A stretch of 8,151 bases of DNA, taken from contig DLGU01000074.1 in NCBI GenBank assembly GCA_002482865.1, positions 17,761 through 25,911 on the forward strand. The letters run 5' to 3'. The position numbers were made by a program, and so were the translations under genes. Source of the DNA: Porphyrobacter sp. UBA7686. GTDB lineage: Bacteria; Pseudomonadota; Alphaproteobacteria; Sphingomonadales; Sphingomonadaceae. Each line of letters starts with the position of its first letter. The stretch's first letter is position 1. The notes beneath the pieces are model-generated. The model searched no databases, was not told the origin of the DNA, and worked only from the letters and a program-made list of their open reading frames with translations. Below, piece after piece: positions 1-6,876 of this stretch.

Positions 1-1185
1 GCCGCGCTGGGTCAGGGCGCGCTGGTCGGATCGGGCGTGGGCGAGCTCGGCCAGAACGAGCTCGACCGGCTGGCGACAGGCCGCAAGATCGGTTTCGATT
101 TTGCAATCGACGAGGCGGTGTTCACCTTTACCGCACAGACCCGGTCGGAAGATGTGAACGACCAGCTCTACCTGTTTGCCGCCAAGCTCGGGATGCCGCG
201 CTGGGACAAGGATCCGGTGATCCGCGCTAAGGCGGCGTCAGAGCTGGCCTACAACACCTATTCCACCAGCCCCGGCGGTATTCTCAACCGCGATCTCGAA
301 TATCTCGTGACCGGCGGCGACGAGCGGTTTGCGACGCCCGATCCGGCGGCGCTCAAGACTGTAACGCCCGAAGGCTTCCGCGCGGTGTGGGAGCCGCTGC
401 TCAAGCAAGGCCCGATCGAAGTGCTCGTGTTCGGCGAATTCGATCAACCGGCCGTGATCGAGCAGCTGCGCCTCACCTTCGGCGCGCTGCCGCCGCGTGA
501 GCCGATCCCGGCTGATGTCGCCGCACGCGTTCCGCCCTTCGCGCCGACTTCGGCCACTCCCTCGGTCGTGACCCACCGCGGCGATGCCAATCAGGCCGCC
601 GCCGTGGTCGCCTGGCCGAGCGGGGGCGGGGTTGCGAGCTTGCGCGAAAGCCGCCAGCTCGAAATTCTCACCCAGCTGTTCAACAACCGCCTGATGGATG
701 CGCTGCGCGAACGCGCCGGGGCGAGCTATTCGCCGCAGGTGTTCTCGAACTGGCCGACCGATCTCGCCAGCGGCGGGCGGATCACTGCGCTTGCCCAGCT
801 TGAGCCTGAGTTCGTGCCGGTGTTCTTTGCCGAGGCTGAGAAGATCGCCAAGGACCTCGCCGCCAGCCCGCCCACCGCCGATGAACTTGAACGGGTGACC
901 GAGCCATTGAGCCAGATGATCCGCAGGGCATCGACCGGCAACCAGTTCTGGCTCTACAACCTTGAGGGCGCGACGCAGGACCCCCAGCGTGTCGTCCTGC
1001 TGCGCAGCTTGCTGGCGGATTATTCGCAAACCAGCCCGCAGGTGATGCAGTTCCTGGCTGATCGCTATCTAGCCAAGGCTTCGCCGTTCCGTCTCGCCAT
1101 CATCCCTGAAGGCCAGACATTGGCCGAGGCTCCGGCTGGCGGGGCGAGTGCAAATGCTGCGCTGTCAGCGCCCGCGGGACGCTGA
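1..1185 (+). CDS. M16 family zinc metallopeptidase (insulinase-like), C-terminal part, 5' truncated by window
   Basis: The frame is open from the first base and ends at TGA 1183-1185, giving 394 visible residues; the true start lies before the window. Several segments look like the M16 fold. Visible residues about 90-160 resemble the C-terminal half of an M16 pair: a PEGFRAVWEP-type helix, then a strand-rich IEVLVFGEFD segment. A second pair starts near residue 195 (NQAAAVVAWPSGGG) and carries the conserved Arg...Tyr element RERAGASYSP (Arg236 and Tyr243 in visible numbering), which in M16 enzymes helps bind substrate. No HxxEH zinc motif is visible; in two-part M16 proteins it sits in the N-terminal half, so its absence here is expected. 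Such proteins usually act in the periplasm on peptides or misfolded proteins, but the signal peptide cannot be seen. The tail is Ala/Pro/Gly-rich. Family assignment is firm; substrate unknown. Confidence 0.88.
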   Translation, partial: AALGQGALVGSGVGELGQNELDRLATGRKIGFDFAIDEAVFTFTAQTRSEDVNDQLYLFAAKLGMPRWDKDPVIRAKAASELAYNTYSTSPGGILNRDLEYLVTGGDERFATPDPAALKTVTPEGFRAVWEPLLKQGPIEVLVFGEFDQPAVIEQLRLTFGALPPREPIPADVAARVPPFAPTSATPSVVTHRGDANQAAAVVAWPSGGGVASLRESRQLEILTQLFNNRLMDALRERAGASYSPQVFSNWPTDLASGGRITALAQLEPEFVPVFFAEAEKIAKDLAASPPTADELERVTEPLSQMIRRASTGNQFWLYNLEGATQDPQRVVLLRSLLADYSQTSPQVMQFLADRYLAKASPFRLAIIPEGQTLAEAPAGGASANAALSAPAGR

Positions 1186-1220
1186 TCGCTGCGCTCACTG
1201 ACACTGTTCGGGAAATAAAG

Positions 1221-1250
1221 TTGTTTTAAGCGGCATTGCTGCTTTACAAT
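1221..1250 (+). promoter_or_regulatory. Candidate sigma70-type promoter for the DAHP synthase gene
   Basis: TTGTTT (1221-1226) and TACAAT (1245-1250) are separated by 18 bases. The -10 box matches consensus at 5 of 6 positions and the -35 box at 3 of 6. It lies in a locally AT-rich patch within otherwise GC-rich DNA and would start transcription near 1257, giving a leader of about 60 bases before the start codon. This rests on sequence resemblance only. Confidence 0.45.
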
Positions 1251-1256
1251 TCGTGC

Positions 1257-1299
1257 CCCGCTCCTGTAGCGGGCGCCCCCGCGCAAGCCTTGCTGCGCG
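1257..1299 (+). other. Two tandem small hairpins in the DAHP synthase leader
   Basis: First hairpin: CCCGCT (1257-1262) pairs perfectly with AGCGGG (1268-1273) around a 5-base loop. Second hairpin: C1280 plus GCGC (1281-1284) and AGC (1286-1288) pair with GCT (1292-1294), GCGC (1295-1298) and G1299, with A1285 bulged and a 3-base loop. Neither is followed by a T-run, so they are not standard intrinsic terminators. If the promoter call is right they occupy the 5' end of the mRNA, just before the ribosome binding site. They could stabilise the transcript, affect translation, or be chance pairings in GC-rich DNA. Confidence 0.35.
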
Positions 1300-1304
1300 C
1301 CTTT

Positions 1305-1316
1305 GAGAAGAAAGAG
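1305..1316 (+). promoter_or_regulatory. Purine-rich ribosome binding site of the DAHP synthase gene
   Basis: The run GAGAAGAAAGAG precedes two in-frame GTG codons, at 1319 and 1325. Its best Shine-Dalgarno-like core, AAAGAG (1311-1316), lies 2 bases before GTG 1319, which is too close, and 8 bases before GTG 1325, which is normal. An upstream GAGAAG (1305-1310) would serve GTG 1319 with 8-base spacing. Start choice therefore stays open between the two. Confidence 0.5.
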
Positions 1317-1318
1317 TT

Positions 1319-2710
1319 GTGACTGTGCCCGAGACCTGGACCCCGGATAGCTGGAAGGCTCACGAAGCGCGCCACCTGCCGCATTACGAAGATGCGGCGG
1401 AGCTGGCGGAAGCGGAAAAGACCCTCGCGCACTATCCCCCGTTGGTGTTTGCGGGTGAGGCGCGTGCGCTCAAGGCCGATCTGGCGCAGGTCGCGAACGG
1501 CCACGGCTTCCTGCTGCAAGGCGGTGACTGCGCGGAAAGCTTCGCGGAATTTCATCCCAACAACATTCGCGATACGTTCCGCGTCCTGTTGCAGATGGCG
1601 GTCGTCATGACCTTCGCCAGCAAGCGCCCGGTGGTGAAGGTCGGCCGCATGGCGGGCCAGTTCGCCAAGCCGCGCTCGGCGCCTACGGAAACGATCGATG
1701 GCGTGACCCTGCCGAGCTACCTCGGCGACAATATCAACGGGATCGAGTTCGATCCTGTCAGCCGCCGCAATGATCCGGCCCGCATGGTCAAAGCCTATTC
1801 GCAGGCCGCCGCCACACTTAACCTGCTGCGCGCCTTTGCGGGCGGCGGCTATGCCAATCTGCGGCAGGTCCACCAGTGGACGCTCGATTTCATGGGCCGC
1901 ACGCCGTGGACCGAAAAGTTCAGCGAGATGGCGGACCGGATCGGCGAAGCGCTCGATTTCATGGAAGCCTGCGGGATCGATCCCGGCACTGTGCCGCAGT
2001 TGAAGGGCACCAGCTTCTACACCAGCCACGAAAGCCTGCTGCTGCCTTACGAAGAGGCGATGACGCGGCAGGATTCGCTGACCGGTGATTGGTATGCAAC
2101 CTCGGCCCACATGCTGTGGATCGGTGATCGCACGCGATTCCCCGGCAGCGCCCACATCGAATATGCGCGCGGGATCGGCAATCCGCTTGGCATGAAGTGC
2201 GGGCCTTCGTTGGAGCCCGACGCGTTGCTGCGTCTGCTCGACGATCTCAATCCCAAGCGGGAAGCGGGGCGCATCACGCTCATCAGCCGGTTTGGCCATG
2301 ACAAGGTCGAGGACGGCCTGCCGCGCCTCGTGCGCGCGGTGCAGCGCGAAGGGCATCCGGTGGTGTGGAGCTGCGATCCGATGCATGGCAACGTCGTGAA
2401 GTCGGACACCGGCTTCAAGACTCGCCCGTTCGACCGGATTACGCGCGAAGTGAAGGGCTTCTTCGCCGTCCATCGCGCGGAAGGCTCGCACCCGGGCGGC
2501 ATCCATATCGAGATGACCGGACAGGACGTGACCGAGTGCGTCGGCGGGGCTGTGGGTCTCACCGAGGAGCGCCTTGGCGACCGCTATCACACCCATTGCG
2601 ATCCGCGCCTCAACGCCGAACAGTCGCTTGAACTGGCGTTCCTGGTGGCCGAGATGCTGAACTCTGCCGCAGGCGAACGCGAGGCCGAAATCAGCGCCAA
2701 CGCGGCCTGA
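1319..2710 (+). CDS. Class II 3-deoxy-7-phosphoheptulonate (DAHP) synthase
   Basis: This cytoplasmic enzyme condenses phosphoenolpyruvate and erythrose 4-phosphate to DAHP, the first shikimate-pathway step toward chorismate and aromatic amino acids. At 463 aa it carries plant/mycobacterial-type (class II) signatures: [11 protein letters not shown] (65-75), [11 protein letters not shown] (110-120), [12 protein letters not shown] (285-296), ISRFGHDKV (322-330) and [17 protein letters not shown] (391-407). The metal ligands map cleanly on the M. tuberculosis enzyme: Cys71, His356 (CDPMHGN), Glu398 (HIEMTG) and Asp428 (HCDPR). The Cys-to-His spacing (285, against 282 in M. tuberculosis) suggests that the internal regulatory helices of the long (type IIA) enzymes are present. 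The N-terminus is about 16 residues shorter than the mycobacterial one, so feedback by aromatic amino acids may differ. The start is GTG 1319 or, from ribosome-site spacing, GTG 1325 (two codons later). It stands alone with its own probable promoter. Symbols vary (aroG in mycobacteria), so none is assigned. Confidence 0.96.
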   Translation: MTVPETWTPDSWKAHEARHLPHYEDAAELAEAEKTLAHYPPLVFAGEARALKADLAQVANGHGFLLQGGDCAESFAEFHPNNIRDTFRVLLQMAVVMTFASKRPVVKVGRMAGQFAKPRSAPTETIDGVTLPSYLGDNINGIEFDPVSRRNDPARMVKAYSQAAATLNLLRAFAGGGYANLRQVHQWTLDFMGRTPWTEKFSEMADRIGEALDFMEACGIDPGTVPQLKGTSFYTSHESLLLPYEEAMTRQDSLTGDWYATSAHMLWIGDRTRFPGSAHIEYARGIGNPLGMKCGPSLEPDALLRLLDDLNPKREAGRITLISRFGHDKVEDGLPRLVRAVQREGHPVVWSCDPMHGNVVKSDTGFKTRPFDRITREVKGFFAVHRAEGSHPGGIHIEMTGQDVTECVGGAVGLTEERLGDRYHTHCDPRLNAEQSLELAFLVAEMLNSAAGEREAEISANAA

Positions 2711-2749
2711 TTTCGGGTTGGGGCGGGCTCGGTCCGTCCCTGTCCGGCT

Positions 2750-2778
2750 GGAAAATCTGATGCGTGTGATGATTTTCC
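2750..2778. repeat. Perfect 8-base inverted repeat between DAHP synthase and egtB
   Basis: GGAAAATC (2750-2757) and its exact reverse complement GATTTTCC (2771-2778) flank a 13-base spacer. The arms are AT-rich against a GC-rich background. The repeat lies 40 bases after the DAHP synthase stop and 92 bases before the egtB start. No T-run follows on the plus strand, so a strong intrinsic terminator is unlikely. A regulator-binding dyad for the ergothioneine operon, or a weak transcript-end hairpin, are both possible. The rest of the 2711-2870 gap shows no convincing -35/-10 pair. Confidence 0.5.
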
Positions 2779-2858
2779 GATAGCCTCGTGCCTATGTTGC
2801 GTCTTTCTTGTGTAACGGCAGGCGGACATGATCCGTATCTGACGGTGCAGGGTGGAAC

Positions 2859-2863
2859 AGGAG
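2859..2863 (+). promoter_or_regulatory. Ribosome binding site that fixes the TTG start of egtB
   Basis: AGGAG lies 7 bases before TTG 2871, an ideal spacing. The first in-frame ATG (2892) is 28 bases beyond the motif, and no other in-frame start exists between the stop at 2829 and TTG 2871. The site therefore argues for TTG initiation. Confidence 0.7.
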
Positions 2864-2870
2864 ACGCGGG

Positions 2871-4142
2871 TTGCAGCGCAACGAACGACAGATGGCTGCC
2901 GGCACCGACGACCTTGCCGGTTTGGCCGATCGCTTTCGGGCGACGCGCGCCCTGACTGAAGCGCTGGTCGCACCGCTCAGCGATGCCGATGCCAGCATCC
3001 AGTCGATGGAGGATGCCAGCCCTGCCAAGTGGCACCTCGCGCATACGACGTGGTTCTGGGAAACCTTCCTGTTGCGCGAACACGCGCCGGCATATCAACT
3101 CTACCGCGAAGAATGGCCGTTCCTGTTCAATTCCTACTATGAAGCTGAAGGCGCACGGATCAGCCGGGCGGCGCGCGGGTTGCTGTCGCGCCCCAGCTTG
3201 CCCGACGTGCTCGAATGGCGCGCGGTGGTGAATGACGCCATGACGCCGCTGCTCGATGATCCCGCGCTGGCGCCGCTGATCGCACTCGGCGTGGCGCATG
3301 AACAGCAGCACATTGAGTTGCTGTTGACCGACATCAAGCACGCCCTGTTCCAGAACCCGCTCGGCCCGGCGATGTGGGACGGAGCGCTGCCCGCAGCCGC
3401 CGCGCCCGCCGCACCGATGGGCTGGCACGCGCATCCCGGCGGGATCGCGCTAGTTGGCCATCAAGAGGAGGGCTTCGCCTTCGACAATGAAGGCCCGCGC
3501 CACCGCGTGCTGCTTGAACCCTTCGCGCTGGCAGACCGGCTGGTGACCAATGGCGAGTGGGACGCGTTCATCGCCGATGGCGGCTACCCCAATGCCCGCT
3601 TGTGGCTCGCAGATGGCTGGGGCTGGGTGCAGCGTGAGAGCATCGCCGCGCCGCTGTATTGGCGCGAGGATGAGCACTTCACCCATCAAGGCTGGCAGAC
3701 CCGCGATCCGCACGCACCCGTCACCCACATCTCGCATTTCGAGGCTGATGCTTATGCGACATGGGCTGGCGCGCGCCTTCCGACCGAGTTCGAATGGGAA
3801 GCGATTGCGCGCGGACAGGATGGTGGCTCCAGCGCGCCCGCGCATCACCCCTCCGCTGGCAACCAGCTTTATTGCGCGGGTCCGGTCCTGCCGATGGGGT
3901 CGCCCGGCCTGTTTGGTGATGGCTGGCAATTTACCCGCTCGGCCTATCTCCCTTACCCCGGCTTCCGTGTCGCCGAAGGCGCGGTGGGCGAGTACAACGG
4001 CAAGTTCATGAGCGGTCAGGTGGTGCTGCGCGGCGCGTCTTGCGCCACGGTTCGCGGCCACTCGCGCGCCTCTTATCGCAATTTCTTCTATCCCCATCAG
4101 CGCTGGCAGTTCACCGCGCTCAGGCTCGCCAAGGACGTTTGA
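2871..4142 (+). CDS. egtB: Ergothioneine biosynthesis protein EgtB (hercynine sulfoxide synthase), probably type II
   Basis: EgtB is a cytoplasmic non-haem iron enzyme that uses O2 to join a cysteine-type thiol to hercynine, forming the sulfoxide precursor of ergothioneine. The 423-aa protein has the two expected domains. A DinB-like helical domain (about 15-165) contains KWHLAHTTWFWE (53-64) and AHEQQHIE (142-149); His58, His143 and His147 match the three-histidine iron site. A formylglycine-generating-enzyme/sulfatase-modifying-type domain (about 185-423) includes EGPRHRVLLEPF (207-218), WAGARLPTEFEWE (298-310) and RGHSRASYRNFFYP (395-408). Tyr89-Tyr90 and Arg99 have the spacing I recall for the cysteine-using C. 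thermophilum enzyme (type II), unlike the mycobacterial gamma-glutamylcysteine type. No egtA or egtC nearby fits this. The start is TTG 2871 with a good AGGAG; ATG 2892 is the alternative. The stop is one base before egtD, so the two are surely co-transcribed. OvoA is less likely because no fused methyltransferase is present. Confidence 0.95.
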   Translation: MQRNERQMAAGTDDLAGLADRFRATRALTEALVAPLSDADASIQSMEDASPAKWHLAHTTWFWETFLLREHAPAYQLYREEWPFLFNSYYEAEGARISRAARGLLSRPSLPDVLEWRAVVNDAMTPLLDDPALAPLIALGVAHEQQHIELLLTDIKHALFQNPLGPAMWDGALPAAAAPAAPMGWHAHPGGIALVGHQEEGFAFDNEGPRHRVLLEPFALADRLVTNGEWDAFIADGGYPNARLWLADGWGWVQRESIAAPLYWREDEHFTHQGWQTRDPHAPVTHISHFEADAYATWAGARLPTEFEWEAIARGQDGGSSAPAHHPSAGNQLYCAGPVLPMGSPGLFGDGWQFTRSAYLPYPGFRVAEGAVGEYNGKFMSGQVVLRGASCATVRGHSRASYRNFFYPHQRWQFTALRLAKDV

Positions 4143-4143
4143 C

Positions 4144-5130
4144 ATGACATTTGCCAAGGGGCTGAAGCTGGTCAATCGCGATGCCGGCGGCGTCGATCTG
4201 GCGTTCCGCGCCGATGTGCTGGCGGGGCTTGCCGCTGATCAGAAGGCGATCCCCGCGCGCTGGTTCTATGACGATGCCGGATCGCAGTTGTTCGAGGACA
4301 TCACCCAGCTGCCCGAATACTATCCGACCCGCGCCGAGGCTGCGATCCTGCGAGGTCGGTCCGAAGAGATTGCCGAGCTGATTGGGCCGGGCCGGGCGGT
4401 GGTGGAGTTCGGCTCAGGCTCCTCAGTCAAGACGCCCTTGCTGCTATCGGCAATCCAGCCTTCAGCCTATGTCCCGCTCGACATTGCGGGCGATTTCCTG
4501 CGCGCATCTTCGGCGGCGCTGGCGGCGAAGTTTCCGGGCCTGCCGGTCTATCCGGTCGAGGCCGATTTCATGCGCCGGGTCGAGCTTCCCGCAGAGGTCG
4601 CCAGCCTGCCCAAGCTCGGCTTCTTCCCCGGCTCGACCATCGGCAACATGATCGCCCGCACCGCGACCGATCTGCTGCGTTCGATGCGCGAGACGTTGGG
4701 GGAGGGTGCGTTGCTGTTGATCGGGATGGATCTGGTGAAGGACGAGGACGTCTTGCTCGCCGCCTATGACGATGCGGCGGGGGTGACGGCGCAGTTCAAC
4801 CTCAACCTTCTGACGCGCATCAATCACGAGCTCGGCGGTGACATTCCGGTGGACTCCTTCCGTCACGAAGCGCGATGGAACGATACCTTCGCGCGGATCG
4901 AAATGCATCTGGTCGCCCGGCAAGACCTCGCTTTCACGGTCAGCGAGCAGCCGTTCTCCATGCGTGAGGGAGAGAGCATCCACACCGAGAACAGCCACAA
5001 GTTCACCAAGCGGTCAGGCCAGATGCTGCTGGCGGCAGGCGGTTGGGAGCCGCGGGCGCGCTGGACCGATGATGCGAAGCAATTCTCGTTGCTGCTGGCC
5101 GAAGCACGCGCGGCGCGGTCGGCGCCGTGA
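4144..5130 (+). CDS. egtD: L-histidine N-alpha-methyltransferase EgtD
   Basis: EgtD uses three SAM to trimethylate the alpha-amine of histidine, giving hercynine, the substrate of EgtB encoded just upstream. The 328-aa protein is full length for the family. Visible motifs are the N-terminal RWFYDDAGSQLFEDITQLPEYYPTRAE region (39-65; its EYYPT element helps bind histidine), the SAM-binding loop VVEFGSGSSVKT (86-97), FFPGSTIGN (160-168; Asn168 matches the histidine-binding Asn), Tyr208 in AAYDD, and IHTENSHKF (279-287), where Glu282 and Ser284 match the Glu/Ser pair that holds the substrate in the M. smegmatis enzyme. ATG 4144 has AAGGA at 4131-4135 with 8-base spacing, inside the end of egtB, so translation is probably coupled. 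No egtE-type lyase follows, so ergothioneine completion needs a gene elsewhere. Confidence 0.96.
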   Translation: MTFAKGLKLVNRDAGGVDLAFRADVLAGLAADQKAIPARWFYDDAGSQLFEDITQLPEYYPTRAEAAILRGRSEEIAELIGPGRAVVEFGSGSSVKTPLLLSAIQPSAYVPLDIAGDFLRASSAALAAKFPGLPVYPVEADFMRRVELPAEVASLPKLGFFPGSTIGNMIARTATDLLRSMRETLGEGALLLIGMDLVKDEDVLLAAYDDAAGVTAQFNLNLLTRINHELGGDIPVDSFRHEARWNDTFARIEMHLVARQDLAFTVSEQPFSMREGESIHTENSHKFTKRSGQMLLAAGGWEPRARWTDDAKQFSLLLAEARAARSAP

Positions 5131-5161
5131 AACTTCGCCGCCTCCCATGCGTTGGCGCGGG

Positions 5162-6130
5162 ATGGACGGACATTGTGATATTCTGATTATCGGCGGCGGC
5201 ATGGCGGGACTTTCCGCAGCGACCGCTTTGGCAACTGCGGGCCAGCGCATCATCGTGCTCGACAAGGGGCGCGGCCCGGGTGGGCGCATGGCGGCGCGGC
5301 GGGCGGAGATTGGCGGCGAGCAGGTCGGCTTTGATCACGGCGCGCAGTATTTCACCGCACGCGATCCGGCGTTTCGCGAGGCGGTGGCGGCGTGGGAAGC
5401 GGCAGGCGTTGCCGCGCCTTGGCCTGCTGCGGGCAAGGATGCTTGGGTCGGCACCCCTGGGATGAACGCTTGCGTAAAGGCAATGGCCGAGGCGCTGGAC
5501 GTGCGCTGGGGCGTCCGGGCTGAGCGAGTGGAGCGCAACGGCGCGATTTGGCGGATCGCGACGGGCGATCAGAGTTTTACCGCCGTTACCGTGCTCGTGG
5601 CTGTCCCTGCCGAACAGGCCGCTGTGCTGCTTGCCGAACCGGCGCCCGAACTTGCAGCGCTCGCCGCAAGCGTGACGTCTGCACCCTGCTGGGCGGTAAT
5701 GGCGGGGTTCAACGCAGGGCTGCCGATCGCTGCCGACACCTATCGTTCCGAGACCGGCCCCGTAAGCTGGGCCGCACGCAATTCGGCCAAGCCGGGGCGT
5801 AGCGGGGTGGAGACTTGGGTGATCCACGCTTCGCCCGCCCGCAGCCGGGAACTGATCGACCTGCCCAAGGAGGATGTCGCACAAATTCTGCTCGCCGACT
5901 TTTTCGCTGTCACCGGCGCCGCACCGGCCGCACCGCAGCACTGTGACGCGCACCGCTGGCTCTATGCCCTGCCGCAAGCGCTTAGCGGGGATGGCGCGCG
6001 CTTCGATGCAGGTTTGCGGATCGGGATCGCGGGCGATTATCTCCACAGCCCGCGGGTCGAGGGCGCGTGGTTGTCAGGCCGGGCGCTCGCGCAGGCGATG
6101 CTTCAGGAACGCGTTGCCAGCACGTCGTAG
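5162..6130 (+). CDS. NAD(P)/FAD-dependent oxidoreductase, renalase-like
   Basis: A 322-aa soluble flavoprotein. The N-terminus is a Rossmann FAD-binding fold: ILIIGGGMAGLSAATAL (7-23) with GxGxxG at Gly11, Gly13 and Gly16, Asp34 at the end of the second strand (VLDKGRGPGGRMA, 32-44), then FDHGAQYFTARDPAF (57-71). This last stretch is typical of the renalase-like branch of the amine-oxidase superfamily (COG3380 type). The C-terminus has the closing FAD-contact segment, IGIAGDYLHSP followed by GAWLSGRALAQAML. Substrate unknown; family members oxidise amines or reduced nicotinamides. It starts 31 bases after egtD on the same strand, so it is likely the third gene of that operon, but a role in ergothioneine chemistry is only inference. 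ATG 5162 gives the shortest normal Rossmann N-terminus; ATG 5147 is an alternative, and neither has a clear ribosome site. The frame is open further upstream inside egtD, but that part is shadow. Its last 28 bases overlap the convergent methyltransferase gene. Confidence 0.88.
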   Translation: MDGHCDILIIGGGMAGLSAATALATAGQRIIVLDKGRGPGGRMAARRAEIGGEQVGFDHGAQYFTARDPAFREAVAAWEAAGVAAPWPAAGKDAWVGTPGMNACVKAMAEALDVRWGVRAERVERNGAIWRIATGDQSFTAVTVLVAVPAEQAAVLLAEPAPELAALAASVTSAPCWAVMAGFNAGLPIAADTYRSETGPVSWAARNSAKPGRSGVETWVIHASPARSRELIDLPKEDVAQILLADFFAVTGAAPAAPQHCDAHRWLYALPQALSGDGARFDAGLRIGIAGDYLHSPRVEGAWLSGRALAQAMLQERVASTS

Positions 6131-6876
6131 TGGTGCCCGCGCCCGTATTTGGCGAAGCGGGTGAAACCGGCAGCGCGTAGCAGGGTCTCGATTTCGCGGA
6201 CGCTCGCCCAGCGGTCATCGACCTCGTAAAAGATCGCCTGGACCCGTGCGACAGCCTCGGTCTTTGTGAGTTCGGCGATGACGACTGCCTCCAGCCCTTC
6301 GACGTCGATCTTGACGAACATCGGGAGTTCGCCTGCCAGCAGCGGATCGACCAGCGGGGCGTCGATGGTTTGGATCACCACGCCGCCGCCACTCTGTCCC
6401 TCGCGTCCGGCCAGCGTTGCCGTGCCAGTGTGACCTTCCGCAACGCTGATCTCAACCTCGCCCACGTTGTCGGCAATCGCGAGCTGGTGCAGCACCGTTC
6501 GCTCCGCCCCGCCATTCAGCCCCACATTGGCCGCCAGCCGCGCATGGGTCGCCGGAACGGGCTCGAAGGCGATGATCTGGCGGCACTTGGGGTTCTGCGC
6601 GGCGATCAGCGAATAGAGCCCCTGATTGGCGCCGATGTCGACAAAGACGAACTCTTCCCGCTGTCCAAGCAGCAGATCGGACAGATCGCTGCCATAGGTG
6701 CCGAAGATGCAGTAACGGAACGTCGTGTCCTGCCAGTTGGGCACCATCAGCACGCCGTAAGCCGAGCGCACTGGACCGTCGCCGCGCGTCGCCAGCACCG
6801 GCGATAGAGCGGCGGCCTTTAGCTTGCGCGCCGTCTTGACCACGCCGTAACGCCAGAAATCGCTGAGACTACCCAA
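6103..6876 (-). CDS. FkbM family SAM-dependent methyltransferase
   Basis: A 257-aa methyltransferase of the FkbM type. FkbM-domain proteins O-methylate sugars or other small molecules and are common in bacterial surface-polysaccharide clusters. Motifs: SAM-binding motif I VFVDIGANQGLYSL (77-90), the acidic end of strand 2 AFEPVP (103-108), TIDAP (170-174) and VKIDVEGLEAVVI (188-200), the signature FkbM stretch. No transmembrane segment is seen. No ATG is available in the region; I chose TTG 6876 because AAGGA (6891-6887, minus strand) lies 10 bases ahead and the resulting 8-base overlap with the upstream gene's stop fits translational coupling. GTG 6843 (11 codons later) lacks a ribosome site. 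The reading frame also extends back to 6963 but would then overlap the neighbour by 95 bases, which is unlikely. The acceptor substrate cannot be read from sequence; context suggests a surface glycan. Confidence 0.88.
   Translation of the reverse strand: MGSLSDFWRYGVVKTARKLKAAALSPVLATRGDGPVRSAYGVLMVPNWQDTTFRYCIFGTYGSDLSDLLLGQREEFVFVDIGANQGLYSLIAAQNPKCRQIIAFEPVPATHARLAANVGLNGGAERTVLHQLAIADNVGEVEISVAEGHTGTATLAGREGQSGGGVVIQTIDAPLVDPLLAGELPMFVKIDVEGLEAVVIAELTKTEAVARVQAIFYEVDDRWASVREIETLLRAAGFTRFAKYGRGHHYDVLATRS

Noticed and set aside
1165..1185. Hairpin over the M16 peptidase stop (TCAGCG 1165-1170 with CGCTGA 1180-1185)
   Set aside because: The stem is only 6 pairs with a 9-base loop and no T-run follows, so I cannot call it a terminator; such stems are common by chance at this GC content.
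1253..1306. Possible leader peptide (GTG start, 17 codons, TGA) before DAHP synthase
   Set aside because: It contains no aromatic codons and has no ribosome site, so an attenuator peptide is not supported.
1244..2596. 450-codon open frame on the minus strand opposite the DAHP synthase gene
   Set aside because: Its codons mirror the sense frame (first base opposite the sense third base), a frame that rarely meets stops in GC-rich genes. The product has no recognisable domain, and the sense strand codes for a fully conserved enzyme.
2871..5130. Ovothiol (OvoA) rather than ergothioneine pathway
   Set aside because: OvoA is a single protein with a fused C-terminal methyltransferase acting on the imidazole product. 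Here EgtB ends after the FGE-type domain and the separate methyltransferase has the EgtD histidine-binding residues.
4838..5161. Upstream extension of the FAD oxidoreductase frame into egtD
   Set aside because: The extra 108 codons lie out of frame within egtD, give an Arg/Ser-rich sequence without motifs, and would displace the normal N-terminal Rossmann start.
5003..6046. 347-codon minus-strand open frame opposite egtD and the FAD oxidoreductase
   Set aside because: It runs across the junction of two well-supported plus-strand genes and its product is an Arg/Pro/His-rich, low-complexity sequence typical of antisense shadow.
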